Positions 42,077-51,494 of a DNA stretch of 64,000 nt are shown piece after piece (position 1 is the stretch's first letter; each line of letters opens with the position of its first letter). A program made the position numbers and the translations under genes. Source of the DNA: UBA4416 sp963422675 (GTDB lineage: Bacteria > Bacteroidota > Bacteroidia > B-17B0 > Aurantibacillaceae); contig CAXVYS010000029.1 in the NCBI GenBank assembly GCA_963422675.2, positions 1-64,000 of the forward strand, in the 5' to 3' direction. The notes under the pieces are model-generated. The model was not told the origin of the DNA, ran no database searches, and was given only the letters and a program-made list of their open reading frames with translations.

Positions 42077-43336
42077 ATGAATCTTCAGGATGTAAAACAA
42101 CGTTTCGGGATAATAGGAAATAATCCATTATTAGAACGGGCCATTGATGTGGCAAGACAGGTTGCTCCAACCGATTTGAATGTATTAATCAACGGAGAAA
42201 GTGGCACAGGTAAAGAAGTGTTCCCTCAAATTATTCACCAGAATAGTTCACGGAAACACGGGCAATATATTGCGGTTAACTGTGGAGCTATTCCGGAAGG
42301 AACAATAGACAGTGAGTTATTCGGACATGAAAAAGGTTCTTTTACTGGGGCACATGAAAGCCGTAAAGGGTATTTTGAAGTAGCCGATGGCGGAACTATT
42401 TTTTTAGATGAAGTAGGGGAGCTACCACTAACAACACAGGCTCGTTTGCTGCGTGTTTTAGAAATGGGAGAATACATCAGAGTAGGGAGCAGTAAAGTTC
42501 AAAAAACAAATGTGAGAGTTGTTGCCGCTACTAATATTAATTTTAATGTTGCTATCGAAAAAGGAAAGTTCAGAGAAGATCTGTATTACAGGTTAAACAC
42601 CGTTCCTATTAATTTGCCACCATTACGTGAGCGTAAAGACGATATTTATTTATTGTTCAGGAAATTTGCCAGTGATTTTGCTACTAAATACAGAATGCCT
42701 GCCGTGAAACTTGATGCAGACGCACAAAATGCTTTGGTAAATTATTACTGGCCGGGGAATATCCGTCAGCTAAAAAATATTACGGAGCAAATTTCTATTA
42801 TTGAAAAGGACAGGGATATTAACCTTGAAAATATTTTAAACTACCTCCCTAACTATACAACCAATAAATTACCGGCTGTTATAGGTGGGCAACATAATGG
42901 TTCTGGCACGGGTACTGATATGAATGAGCGCGACTTATTGTATAAGGTGCTGTTTGAAATGAAAAAAGAACTGAATGACCTTAAAAAGGTGGTGCATAAC
43001 ATTGTTAATGCCGGAGGAAATAAATTGACTCCCATTCAAAACGATGACCTTCAAACGATAGATAGATTGTATCATTCAGAGGATAATTACCCGGTAATAT
43101 CTTCCAATTCAAATGATGTGAAGATCCATAATCCGATTATTGTAAAAGAAACTGCCGATGGATTTACGCAGCCAATTTTAGTAGAGGAATCTTTATCCTT
43201 ACAGGATAAGGAAAAAGACATGATCAAAAAAGCATTGAAGAAACATAAAGGTAAACGTAAATATGCCGCAAAGGAATTAGGGATCAGTGAAAGAACCCTG
43301 TACCGAAAAATTAACGAGTACCACATCGAAGAATAA
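42077..43336 (+). CDS. Sigma54-type AAA+ transcriptional activator without sensor domain
   Basis: The 419-residue product begins directly with the AAA+ domain. Walker A is GESGTGKE (40-47) and the sigma54-contacting loop GSFTGA (87-92; the family standard is GAFTGA). Walker B is TIFLDEVGE (108-115) and the arginine finger region is FREDLYYRLNTVPI. A variable linker with a short coiled coil (about 280-320) precedes a C-terminal Fis-type helix-turn-helix (KRKYAAKELGISERTLYRKI). There is no receiver or sensor domain, so activity is presumably set by expression level or a partner protein. Target genes are unknown. Confidence 0.9.
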   Translation: MNLQDVKQRFGIIGNNPLLERAIDVARQVAPTDLNVLINGESGTGKEVFPQIIHQNSSRKHGQYIAVNCGAIPEGTIDSELFGHEKGSFTGAHESRKGYFEVADGGTIFLDEVGELPLTTQARLLRVLEMGEYIRVGSSKVQKTNVRVVAATNINFNVAIEKGKFREDLYYRLNTVPINLPPLRERKDDIYLLFRKFASDFATKYRMPAVKLDADAQNALVNYYWPGNIRQLKNITEQISIIEKDRDINLENILNYLPNYTTNKLPAVIGGQHNGSGTGTDMNERDLLYKVLFEMKKELNDLKKVVHNIVNAGGNKLTPIQNDDLQTIDRLYHSEDNYPVISSNSNDVKIHNPIIVKETADGFTQPILVEESLSLQDKEKDMIKKALKKHKGKRKYAAKELGISERTLYRKINEYHIEE

Positions 43337-43370
43337 AAGTTAATCTGAAATAAACTAATCGTATCGCGTT

Positions 43371-43814
43371 ATGAAAATCACTTTAAAAATAGTTTTAGTT
43401 GTATCAGTCTCGGTTGCTTTTTTTGTATCATGTCACACATCAAAAAAAAGTACAACCACTCAAACTGCAGCTACATCACCTGCTTCTACGCCAACAATTA
43501 CAGTTGCTGCTGCCCCAACTATAACCACATCAGCTGTGCGTAACGGTATTATTCCAGGTGAATTGGAATTACAGGCTATCCAGGCTAAGTATCCTGATGT
43601 TACGGCTCAGGCATTAAGTAACGGACACGAATTATATATTGGAAAATGTACTGACTGTCACCGTAAGAAAAACATTTTCGCTTTTAGCGAAGACAAATGG
43701 AAAGACATTATTGCTGATATGGCACCACGTTCTAGCTTAACAGCAAAGGAAACCGATGATCTTTATAAATATGTTCTATCTATGAAAGCCACTCAAAATT
43801 CGTATGCAAAATAG
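43371..43814 (+). CDS. c-type cytochrome lipoprotein
   Basis: The 147-residue product has a lipoprotein signal peptide with lipobox FVSC (Cys21), and a Thr/Ala/Pro-rich linker of about 40 residues. A small haem domain follows, with the attachment motif C93-x2-C96-H97 (KCTDCHRKKN) and a likely axial Met117 (IIADMAPR). The final LTAKETDDLYKYVLSMK helix is typical of class I cytochromes c. It should sit on the periplasmic face of a membrane and carry electrons; its partner is unknown. It is downstream of the sigma54-type activator (34 bp) in the same direction and could be cotranscribed. Confidence 0.85.
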   Translation: MKITLKIVLVVSVSVAFFVSCHTSKKSTTTQTAATSPASTPTITVAAAPTITTSAVRNGIIPGELELQAIQAKYPDVTAQALSNGHELYIGKCTDCHRKKNIFAFSEDKWKDIIADMAPRSSLTAKETDDLYKYVLSMKATQNSYAK

Positions 43815-43855
43815 TCGGGGCCTTACGACGCATTAATTTTTTTTAATTATTTTTT

Positions 43856-45133
43856 ATGACAGAGGCCCTTTTACATACAATATGGAAGTATAAATTATTA
43901 GGGCAGTCGGAATTTACCGGCATAAAAAATGAGCGCATCAAAGTAATTACCATTGGTGAGCATAACCAGGACTCAGGGCCTGATTTTTTTAATTCTAAAA
44001 TCAGTATCAATGAATTGGTGCTTGCCGGTAATGTTGAGCTTCATATTAAAACATCCGATTGGTTAAAACATAAGCATCAAAAAGATAAAGCTTACAATAA
44101 CCTGGTGCTGCATGTGGTGTATGAGCATGATACAGAGCTTGAGCAGAACGAGGAATTTAATGTTTCAGTGTTAGAGTTAAAGTCCTATATCAAACCTTCG
44201 TTACTGCAGCAGTATAACGATATAGAGTATTCCAAACAAACCATTCCTTGCGGAAAGTCAATTGCTACTGTTCCTTCGGTTATCTGGAAATCGTGGCTCG
44301 ACCGGTTAGTAATTGCACGGCTTGAACATAAAGCAGATTATATTGAACATTTGTTTAAGCATACTCATCAAAACTATGAGGAAACACTCTACCTTTTGTT
44401 GTGCAGGAACTTTGGTTTTAAAATCAATAATGAGGCATTTGAATTATTAGCGAAGTCGTTACCATATTCTATTGTAAGAATGTATGCCGATAACGAGCTC
44501 AGAGTGGAAGCCTTACTCTATGGAGTAGCGGGCTTTCTGGATGATCTATTTGAAGACGGTTATCCCAAACTATTACAAAATGAATTTGAGTTATTAAAAA
44601 ATAAACACCAACTGATCAGTCTGAAAAAAGAAAGCTGGAAATTCTCTAAAACGCGCCCTGTTAATTTTCCTACCATTCGTATCTCACAATTGGCACACCT
44701 GTTTTTAAAGAGCCGGTCTTTATACCATTTGCTGGAAACCCAACCGGATACAGCAACACTAAGGCAGTTTTTTGATATTGATACGCACCCATATTGGCGA
44801 ACCCATTATACATTTGATAACGAGATAGAGGAAAGTTCCAAGCCGTTAGGGGATGTTGCTTTTAATTCAATTATTATTAATACCGTTGTTCCCTTCTTGT
44901 TTTTTACTTCCAAAAATAGTTTTAACGAAGCTGTAACACAGTATGCTTTGGGTTTACTTATACAGTTAAATCCCGAAGCAAATACTAAAATAAAAGCATA
45001 TGTTAAATTGGGCATTAAGCCTGAAAACGCTCTGGAAAGCCAGGCACAAATTCAATTGTACGATTCCTTTTGCTCAGGGAAAGCATGTCTTCACTGTAAC
45101 GTTGGCCAACATTTGCTCAAAAGTTCAGTATAA
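43856..45133 (+). CDS. DUF2851-family protein
   Basis: The 425-residue product matches the Bacteroidota family DUF2851: start EALLHTIWKYKLLG, the motif GEHNQDSGPDFFNSKISI, GNVELHIKTSDWLKHKHQKD and LVLHVVYEHD. It ends with a cysteine cluster CSGKACLHCNVGQHLL. The HxxSDWxxHxHxxDxAYNNVxLHV-type core resembles nuclease-like folds (PD-(D/E)xK-like), but activity has not been established as far as I know. Cytoplasmic. It starts 41 bp after the cytochrome gene. Confidence 0.9.
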   Translation: MTEALLHTIWKYKLLGQSEFTGIKNERIKVITIGEHNQDSGPDFFNSKISINELVLAGNVELHIKTSDWLKHKHQKDKAYNNLVLHVVYEHDTELEQNEEFNVSVLELKSYIKPSLLQQYNDIEYSKQTIPCGKSIATVPSVIWKSWLDRLVIARLEHKADYIEHLFKHTHQNYEETLYLLLCRNFGFKINNEAFELLAKSLPYSIVRMYADNELRVEALLYGVAGFLDDLFEDGYPKLLQNEFELLKNKHQLISLKKESWKFSKTRPVNFPTIRISQLAHLFLKSRSLYHLLETQPDTATLRQFFDIDTHPYWRTHYTFDNEIEESSKPLGDVAFNSIIINTVVPFLFFTSKNSFNEAVTQYALGLLIQLNPEANTKIKAYVKLGIKPENALESQAQIQLYDSFCSGKACLHCNVGQHLLKSSV

Positions 45134-45157
45134 TTCTTATTCAAAAAAACTAATTCT

Positions 45158-45165
45158 TATATTTG
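45158..45165 (+). promoter_or_regulatory. -7 box of the PspC gene, near-leaderless
   Basis: TATATTTG lies 7 bp before the GTG at 45173. Confidence 0.55.
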
Positions 45166-45172
45166 CAGTAAA

Positions 45173-45403
45173 GTGATATTAAGAATAATATATTGGTTTG
45201 AACAACAAGCATTCGGTGTTTGTGAATGGTGGGGAAAAAAACTTGGAATAAAAACAACCGATATCAGGTTATATTTTATTTACCTTTCATTTTTCACTTT
45301 TGGTTCTCCTATCATAGTCTATTTCATTATGGCCTTTATTTTAGAGCATAAAGAAAGTTTTAAGTCTAAAAACTACAAGCGTAAAAGCGTTTGGGATCTG
45401 TAA
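45173..45403 (+). CDS. PspC-domain small membrane protein
   Basis: The 76-residue product starts at a GTG. It contains the PspC pattern FGVCEWWGKKLGIKTTDIRLYFIYLSFFTFGSPIIVYFIM, with one or two membrane segments (about 33-58), and a basic tail. PspC proteins take part in phage-shock-type membrane stress responses, but this stand-alone form occurs widely in Bacteroidota without other psp genes, and none is seen nearby. Confidence 0.82.
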   Translation: MILRIIYWFEQQAFGVCEWWGKKLGIKTTDIRLYFIYLSFFTFGSPIIVYFIMAFILEHKESFKSKNYKRKSVWDL

Positions 45404-45647
45404 TTTCATCAGTATATTTTAACAATTGGGTTGTATCTAACCCTAACACTTATACTTCCATCCAATAGGAGTATGGTTGAATATAACCCGTTATTTACTT
45501 CTCAGCTATATAAATGGCAGGTAACCCCTTTAAATCCATCGACAGAGGCTTCATTTTGTACATTTCCTGAAACTCCTATGTAAACTGCTCATTCTGTTAA
45601 TTTTAGCCAGATAACAGTAAATTGTTTTATATTGGGGTAACTTTTAA

Positions 45648-45655
45648 TAGCTTTG
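45648..45655 (+). promoter_or_regulatory. -7 box of the T9SS operon at 45684
   Basis: TAGCTTTG matches TAnnTTTG; a TTG at 45622-45624 is 23 bp upstream and the start codon is 28 bp downstream. The 280-bp spacer upstream (45404-45647) shows nothing else. Confidence 0.55.
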
Positions 45656-45683
45656 CCAAGCCCGTTTTTTATACTTTAAGTAG

Positions 45684-46487
45684 ATGAAAAAAATAATATA
45701 TATGTTCTTGATCCTGAACAGTTTTAATGTTTGGGCACAGTCTGTTTCACCGCAGGTTATAAACTCTGCAGGTGGCGGCGGAGCAGTAGGTTCAACAGGT
45801 ATTGAAATATACTATAGTATAGGAGAACCATTTATTACAACACTTAACGGCTCAAACACTATTATTACACAAGGTTTTCTTCAGCCTTATATAGCAGGCG
45901 AATTTGGATTAGTAGCTTCAGCTTTTGTAACACCGGCCAGTTGTGCGGATAAAACAGATGGAACCATTAAAATAGAAGCGAGTGTTTCAGGAGCAGTTAA
46001 TCAGGCTAATTTTCAATTATCTTATTATTGGAGCTCTGTAGCATTATGTAATTCAGCAAGTACCTGTTCATTAGTAACAGATCTTCCTGCAGGAACTTAT
46101 TCGGTAATGGTAGTGTCTCATTATATTCCTACCGGGGCAAATATTCGAAACGATACCGTTAGAATCGCTAACGTTATTATAGCAGGGAGTACCGAGCCTT
46201 GCCAGATCTCTGTATATAATGGCGTAACACCTAATGGAGATAACATAAATGATTATTTCCACATTAGTAATATTGAACAGTTTGAAAATAACCATGTGGA
46301 AATTTTTAACCGGTGGGGACAAAAACTGGCGGAAATAAAACACTATGACAATACCCATAATTTTTGGAGAGGAACTATTGGAAATACTAATGAAATAGCA
46401 CCTTCCGGAACTTATTTTTATGTGATAGAACTTGGTAACGGAACAGCACCAATTAAAGGATGGTTAGAATTAACCGGTCAGCGATAA
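45684..46487 (+). CDS. T9SS type B sorted secreted protein
   Basis: The 267-residue product has a signal peptide (about residues 1-18, ending VWAQ). A short N-terminal region (SPQVINSAGGGG ... ITQGFLQPY) is typical of small T9SS-associated proteins. A beta domain and a C-terminal type B sorting domain follow (YNGVTPNGDNINDYFHI, EIFNRWGQKL, PSGTYFYVIEL). It is first in an operon with a PorP/SprF-like protein (30 bp downstream) and a PorE/OmpA-like protein, so it is probably the dedicated cargo or surface anchor of that unit. Confidence 0.9.
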   Translation: MKKIIYMFLILNSFNVWAQSVSPQVINSAGGGGAVGSTGIEIYYSIGEPFITTLNGSNTIITQGFLQPYIAGEFGLVASAFVTPASCADKTDGTIKIEASVSGAVNQANFQLSYYWSSVALCNSASTCSLVTDLPAGTYSVMVVSHYIPTGANIRNDTVRIANVIIAGSTEPCQISVYNGVTPNGDNINDYFHISNIEQFENNHVEIFNRWGQKLAEIKHYDNTHNFWRGTIGNTNEIAPSGTYFYVIELGNGTAPIKGWLELTGQR

Positions 46488-46516
46488 TGTGTATTATGGT
46501 TTAAGATAAAGATCAA

Positions 46517-47467
46517 ATGAAAAAAATAATTTTCTTGGTTATAATAACACTACTGGTGAAACCGCTGATATCGCAGCAGGATCCTCAGTATAGCCTTTAT
46601 CAGTTCAATCAAATGGCGATCAATCCTGCTTATGCAGGTGCACGCGATGCCATAGCGGTAGTAGTAGATATGCGTAAACAATGGGTGAGCTTTCCGGGAG
46701 CCCCCACTACATTAGGGGCAACCATTCATTCGCCGATACTAAATAACAAAGCAGGGGTAGGTGTAAATGTGTTCTCTGATCAAATTGGTGCTAAAAGCGT
46801 GACAGGCGTTTACGGTAACTTTTCATACATTGCTAAATTATCAAACCGTTTAAAATTATCTTTTGGATTAAGAGCCGGTTATTTGAATTATAAATTTAAT
46901 TTTAATAAGGTAACCTATAAGGATGCAAATGAAGTAACATCAGCCGATTTGGCCAATACCAATAAAGGTGCTTTGGATATAGACGCCGGGCTGTTTTTGC
47001 GAAGCAATACATTTTATATGGGATTAAGTACTACCCATTTAAACGGAGCGGGTATTTATAGCAAGGATTATACGGTAACCAATACTGTTACAGGCATTAG
47101 TCAAAATGTAAACACAACGTATGCTATGCGCTCGCATTTATTTTTTATAATGGGTAAAGCATTTGCGATGAACGAAAACTTTGTGTTTAGTCCAAGTATT
47201 ATGGTTAGATATGTTTCGGCCAAAGCATCCACCGATCTTAATCTTAATTTTTTAATTAAACAACGCATCTGGCTCGGTGTTTTTGTAAGAGGAGATTATG
47301 GTGCGGGAGCATTGGTACAGGTATATGCTACAGATAAATTGCGTATTGGCTATGCTTATGATAGCGGACTGGGAGCAAAAAAAATATTAGGTTCTTCTCA
47401 TGAGATTATGCTGGGCTTTGATTTTGGAAATTATAAAGCAAAAACACTGTCACCACGATTTTTATAA
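46517..47467 (+). CDS. PorP/SprF-family T9SS outer-membrane protein
   Basis: The 316-residue product has a signal peptide (about 1-19, ending LISQ). It begins with the family signature QDPQYSLYQFNQMAINPAYAGARDAIAVV, followed by alternating beta-strands of an outer-membrane barrel, and ends GFDFGNYKAKTLSPRFL. PorP/SprF proteins are required for secretion or attachment of specific type B T9SS cargo. The neighbouring type B protein fits that role. Confidence 0.95.
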   Translation: MKKIIFLVIITLLVKPLISQQDPQYSLYQFNQMAINPAYAGARDAIAVVVDMRKQWVSFPGAPTTLGATIHSPILNNKAGVGVNVFSDQIGAKSVTGVYGNFSYIAKLSNRLKLSFGLRAGYLNYKFNFNKVTYKDANEVTSADLANTNKGALDIDAGLFLRSNTFYMGLSTTHLNGAGIYSKDYTVTNTVTGISQNVNTTYAMRSHLFFIMGKAFAMNENFVFSPSIMVRYVSAKASTDLNLNFLIKQRIWLGVFVRGDYGAGALVQVYATDKLRIGYAYDSGLGAKKILGSSHEIMLGFDFGNYKAKTLSPRFL

Positions 47468-47482
47468 AAGGGCAATAAAACA

Positions 47483-50152
47483 ATGTTAATTCATAAAAAA
47501 TATCTTTTTAGTATGCTTATTCTGGCGATGGCTTTATCAGGTATTGCCCAAAAGAAAAAAGCGGACAGGCTCTATGCAAAAGCCCGGTATTATAAAGCTA
47601 TTCCCAAATACGAAAAAGCAGTTAAAACGACAGATGCCGAAAAAAAACAGGAAAGCTATATTAAACTGGCCGATTGTTACCGCATTCTAAATGATTATCA
47701 GAACTCTGAAAATTCCTATAAACAGGCATTGGCATTGGGAAAAGTTGATCCTGAAGTACATTATCATTATGGAAATGTTTTAAAAAGCAATCGTAACTAT
47801 GCTGAAGCACTTACTAACTATACTATTTATCTTGCTTCAAAACCTACTGATAAAAAAGCAGTGAGTGCCGTAAAATCCTGTAAAGAAATTAATTACTGGC
47901 AATCAAAACCGCAGGAATACAAGGTAAAATTGGTAGATGGTATTAATACACCACGTTCCGAATTTTGTCCTTTTGTGATGAATAATAAACTGGTATTTAC
48001 TGCCGAAAAACAATCTGATTATATCGAATACGCTACCAATGATTTAAATGGTCAACCTTACCTGAATGTCTATTATGCCCTCTTAAAAAATGGAGATGCC
48101 CATAAACCAAAGGTCTTATCAAATAACATCAATAGCAATTACCATGATGGGCCTGTTTCTTTTTCGGCTGATGGTACTGTTATGTATTTAACGCGGGTAG
48201 ATTATAAAACCAATAAAAAAAACGAGGAGTTTGTAAACCGGGCTAAATTATATACATCAACCGGTAAAGACAGAAAGTGGAGTAAAACCAAAGCATTTTT
48301 GTACAATTCCGACGAATATTCCTGCGCTCATGCAAGTGTAAATGCTGATGGAACTCTATTATATTTTACCTCGGATATGCCGGGAGGCTTTGGCGGTAAA
48401 GATATATGGATGTGTGAGAAAAATGGAGAAGCCTGGGAGAAGCCTGTTAACCTGGGAGCAGACATAAACACAAGTGGCGACGAAATGTTTCCTTACATCA
48501 GAAAAGATGGAGTTTTATTTTATGCTTCTAATGGGTTACCCGGCTTTGGTGGTCTGGATATTTTTAGTGCTAAAAATAAGAATGGGATCTGGTTGCTTAA
48601 CAGGAACGAAAGCTTATCGTTAAATAGTAGTGCCGACGATTTTGGCATTGTTTTTACTAACGATAGTACCGGTTATTTTTCCTCCAACAGAGAGGGCGGC
48701 AAAGGAAAAGATGATATTTATAGTTTTACATATACCAATAAATATATCAATGTAGATGGTACGGTTCTGCTAACCGAAAATATTACTGATCCGGCCAAAA
48801 ATGTAAGAGTTTATTTGTTGGATGATCAATTTAAATTTATTGATTCGACCCGTACCAATGAAAAAGGGTATTTTATATTTAAAGATCTTGAATCGGATCA
48901 AAGTTATTTAGCGCAAGTAGAAGACGATGATGTAAGACTTAAAAATAAAGCCAGGTATTATTTGGCAGATAAAAACGAGCACATCGCAAGGGTAACACAT
49001 CCACAGGGTAAAGCTAAATTCGTATTTAAAAATTTACCGATAGATGTAAATGGCTTGCCTGATTTATATAATGATGAAGAGTTAAGCCTCGCCGGAAATA
49101 TTTTATTTGGTGAAAATCCGGCAAAACCCGTTTCCAATAAAAAAATAACAATCCGCAACGAATTTGGCGATGTCGTAGAACAAACAACTACCAATGAGTT
49201 TGGAGCTTTTGCTTTCAGAAATCTTCCCCTCGATCAAAATTACACCTTAACGATCGAAGATGAAGACTTACCGGCTGATACAAAAATTATTCTTACCAAT
49301 AAAGGAGGCAAAGAAGTAAAAGTGATCAGGTCCAAAACAAAAGGTAAATTTGATTTTATCCTTTTATCTGTCGATAAATCAGCCATGGATGATCTAACCG
49401 TCGAAGACAAAGAACTAATCATGTCTTTAAAAGGATTTATTTACGATCAGGACAGGCATGCCATTTCTAATGCCAACCTTACTATTTTTGATAAGAATAA
49501 AGTCATACAAAATATTATTACGGATGAAAACGGAAAATTTGAATTTAAAAATCTTTCCGCGGATAAAAACTACCTGTTTAGCTTTGAGGATAAAGACAAT
49601 AAATTTAGTAACGTATCAAAAATATATATAGCTGATGCAAACGGTAGGATTTATAAGGAAATTATCAGGAACAATAATAAATATGAATACGAGTTATTGA
49701 ATATTGATAAAACAGTTTTAGGAGATTTTTCGGTGGATGATCCCTGGCTGGAAGTATTGGCCATGAAAAACAGGATCAATAAAGAGGCTATTACCGTTAC
49801 TGAAAACCTTACCTATGCCTATGGCGATTATAAAATAGATGATGCCGGTAAAAATATACTGGATAAAGTGATTTCTGTTTTAAAGTCTAATATGGCCCTT
49901 AACATAGAACTTAGTTCCCATACCGATTCCAGGAGCTCTGATGCTTATAACCTTGTTTTATCACAAAAACGGGCTAAAGCAGCAGTTGATTATATTATAT
50001 CCAAAGGCATTGCTAAAAACAGGTTAAAAGCAATTGGATATGGCGAAACCAGGCTATTAAACAAATGTGCTAACGATGTACAGTGTACCGAAGAGGAACA
50101 TGCCCTTAACAGGCGCACAGAGTTTAAAATTGTAGAAGTGCCTAAATCATAA
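47483..50152 (+). CDS. PorE-like protein: TPR, PD40 propeller, regulatory-like domains, OmpA
   Basis: The 889-residue product has a signal peptide (about 1-22), TPR repeats (about 25-140) and a PD40/WD40-like propeller (about 150-420, repeats such as YFTSDMPGGFGGKDIWMCEK and FYASNGLPGFGGLDIFS). Four or so carboxypeptidase-regulatory-like beta domains follow (about 430-740). It ends in an OmpA-type peptidoglycan-binding domain (about 770-885, IELSSHTDSRSSDAYNLVLS and NRLKAIGYGE). This matches the architecture of PorE, which tethers the T9SS ring to peptidoglycan. It is third in the operon, 15 bp after the PorP/SprF gene. Confidence 0.92.
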   Translation: MLIHKKYLFSMLILAMALSGIAQKKKADRLYAKARYYKAIPKYEKAVKTTDAEKKQESYIKLADCYRILNDYQNSENSYKQALALGKVDPEVHYHYGNVLKSNRNYAEALTNYTIYLASKPTDKKAVSAVKSCKEINYWQSKPQEYKVKLVDGINTPRSEFCPFVMNNKLVFTAEKQSDYIEYATNDLNGQPYLNVYYALLKNGDAHKPKVLSNNINSNYHDGPVSFSADGTVMYLTRVDYKTNKKNEEFVNRAKLYTSTGKDRKWSKTKAFLYNSDEYSCAHASVNADGTLLYFTSDMPGGFGGKDIWMCEKNGEAWEKPVNLGADINTSGDEMFPYIRKDGVLFYASNGLPGFGGLDIFSAKNKNGIWLLNRNESLSLNSSADDFGIVFTNDSTGYFSSNREGGKGKDDIYSFTYTNKYINVDGTVLLTENITDPAKNVRVYLLDDQFKFIDSTRTNEKGYFIFKDLESDQSYLAQVEDDDVRLKNKARYYLADKNEHIARVTHPQGKAKFVFKNLPIDVNGLPDLYNDEELSLAGNILFGENPAKPVSNKKITIRNEFGDVVEQTTTNEFGAFAFRNLPLDQNYTLTIEDEDLPADTKIILTNKGGKEVKVIRSKTKGKFDFILLSVDKSAMDDLTVEDKELIMSLKGFIYDQDRHAISNANLTIFDKNKVIQNIITDENGKFEFKNLSADKNYLFSFEDKDNKFSNVSKIYIADANGRIYKEIIRNNNKYEYELLNIDKTVLGDFSVDDPWLEVLAMKNRINKEAITVTENLTYAYGDYKIDDAGKNILDKVISVLKSNMALNIELSSHTDSRSSDAYNLVLSQKRAKAAVDYIISKGIAKNRLKAIGYGETRLLNKCANDVQCTEEEHALNRRTEFKIVEVPKS

Positions 50153-50161
50153 AACAAAATA

Positions 50162-50169
50162 TAATTTTG
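50162..50169 (+). promoter_or_regulatory. Possible -7 box of the GlmU-like gene
   Basis: TAATTTTG matches TAnnTTTG, 56 bp before the start codon at 50226. Confidence 0.4.
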
Positions 50170-50225
50170 CTTTAGCCAAAAACTTTACTAAAAATTTAGG
50201 ATATTAGGGTCTTATACATGTGCCT

Positions 50226-51407
50226 ATGAATTATATATTATTTGATGATTACTCCAGGTTAAACCTGTTGCCATTTACTTACACCAAGCCTGTTTGTGAG
50301 CTAAGAATAGGAATATTAACCATCAAAGAAAAATGGGAGAAACAGTTAAATGCTCCAGTAAGTTATGATACAGAATCTTATTTAAGTGAAAAATATACCA
50401 AAACTGCGGCAGCTGATAACCTGTTTGTTAATGGCAAGATCTGCCCCAATGCGGCATTACTTTCTTTATTAAAAGATCTTAAGCCCGGTGAATGTATTAA
50501 ACATGGGAATGATCTGTTGGGATACAGAACCCACACTACCGAAGGGTTTAACAGCGAAAAATTATTAGCGGAAGCTAAAGAAGTTTCGGTGAGTTATATT
50601 TCGGTTAAAGATGTATGGGATATCTTTTCTAAAAACGAAGGAGCTATCAAAGAAGACTTTGAATTTCTGACGAAAGGAAGATCATCTAAGATTCTTTCCT
50701 CAACCAATACGGTTATTGGAAATAAGGAACTGGTGTTTTTGGAAGAAGGCGCTGTTGTGGAAGCTTCTGTTTTAAATACAAAGGCAGGTCCTATTTACAT
50801 TGCTAAAGATGCTGAGGTAATGGAAGGCTCATTAATCAGAGGACCATTTAGTTTAGGAGAACATTCGGCTTTAAAATTAAGCACTAAAATTTATGGACCT
50901 ACTACTATAGGTCCACATTGTAAAGTAGGAGGAGAAATTAATAATTCCGTTATTTTTGGGTATAGCAATAAAGCGCACGATGGTTTTTTAGGAAACAGTG
51001 TTATAGGCGAATGGTGCAATTTAGGCGCTGACACGAATAACAGTAATCTTAAAAATAATTATGCTCCGGTAAAACTGTTTAATTACAAAAAAGACCGTAT
51101 GGTTGATACCGGATTACAGTTTTGTGGATTGATTATGGGAGATCACAGTAAATGTGGCATCAATACTATGTTTAATACAGGAACAGTAGTTGGCGTAGGG
51201 GCAAACATTTTTGGAGGAGGATTTCCACCTACTCATATACCTTCTTTCGCCTGGGGTGGTGCTGATAAAATAGAGACCTACCAATTTGATAAAATGCTGG
51301 AAACGGCTAACAGGGTATTTGCCCGAAGAAGCCTGGTGGTGAGTAAGGAAGAAGCAGCAATCCTAAATTATATTTTTGAAGTTACGGCTAAATACAGAAC
51401 TAACTAA
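50226..51407 (+). CDS. Alternative GlmU-family sugar nucleotidyl/acetyltransferase-like protein
   Basis: From the ATG at 50226 the product has 393 residues; a GTG 6 bp upstream adds only two. It starts NYILFDDYSRLNLLPFTYTKPVCELRIGILTIKEKW, the signature of the Bacteroidota alternative GlmU family (TIGR03991). A degenerate nucleotidyltransferase-like half (1-190) is followed by a left-handed beta-helix (about 195-370, for example IRGPFSLGEHSALKLSTKIYGPTTIGPHCKVGG). Members are proposed to make UDP-N-acetylglucosamine or a related sugar nucleotide for cell-wall synthesis. The classical G-x-G-T-R-M nucleotide loop is absent, so the reaction is uncertain. Confidence 0.88.
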   Translation: MNYILFDDYSRLNLLPFTYTKPVCELRIGILTIKEKWEKQLNAPVSYDTESYLSEKYTKTAAADNLFVNGKICPNAALLSLLKDLKPGECIKHGNDLLGYRTHTTEGFNSEKLLAEAKEVSVSYISVKDVWDIFSKNEGAIKEDFEFLTKGRSSKILSSTNTVIGNKELVFLEEGAVVEASVLNTKAGPIYIAKDAEVMEGSLIRGPFSLGEHSALKLSTKIYGPTTIGPHCKVGGEINNSVIFGYSNKAHDGFLGNSVIGEWCNLGADTNNSNLKNNYAPVKLFNYKKDRMVDTGLQFCGLIMGDHSKCGINTMFNTGTVVGVGANIFGGGFPPTHIPSFAWGGADKIETYQFDKMLETANRVFARRSLVVSKEEAAILNYIFEVTAKYRTN

Positions 51408-51432
51408 TTGAAATATATTACCAACTAAAAGT

Positions 51433-51467
51433 AAAAACCCCGAAAGATTTTATCTTTCGGGGTTTTT
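51433..51467. terminator. Strong bidirectional terminator between GlmU-like and PKD genes
   Basis: A 16-bp perfect stem AAAAACCCCGAAAGAT and complement with a 3-nt loop; T-tracts on both strands. Confidence 0.93.
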
Positions 51468-51494
51468 TATTTCATTTAAGAAACCGGTTTGTTA

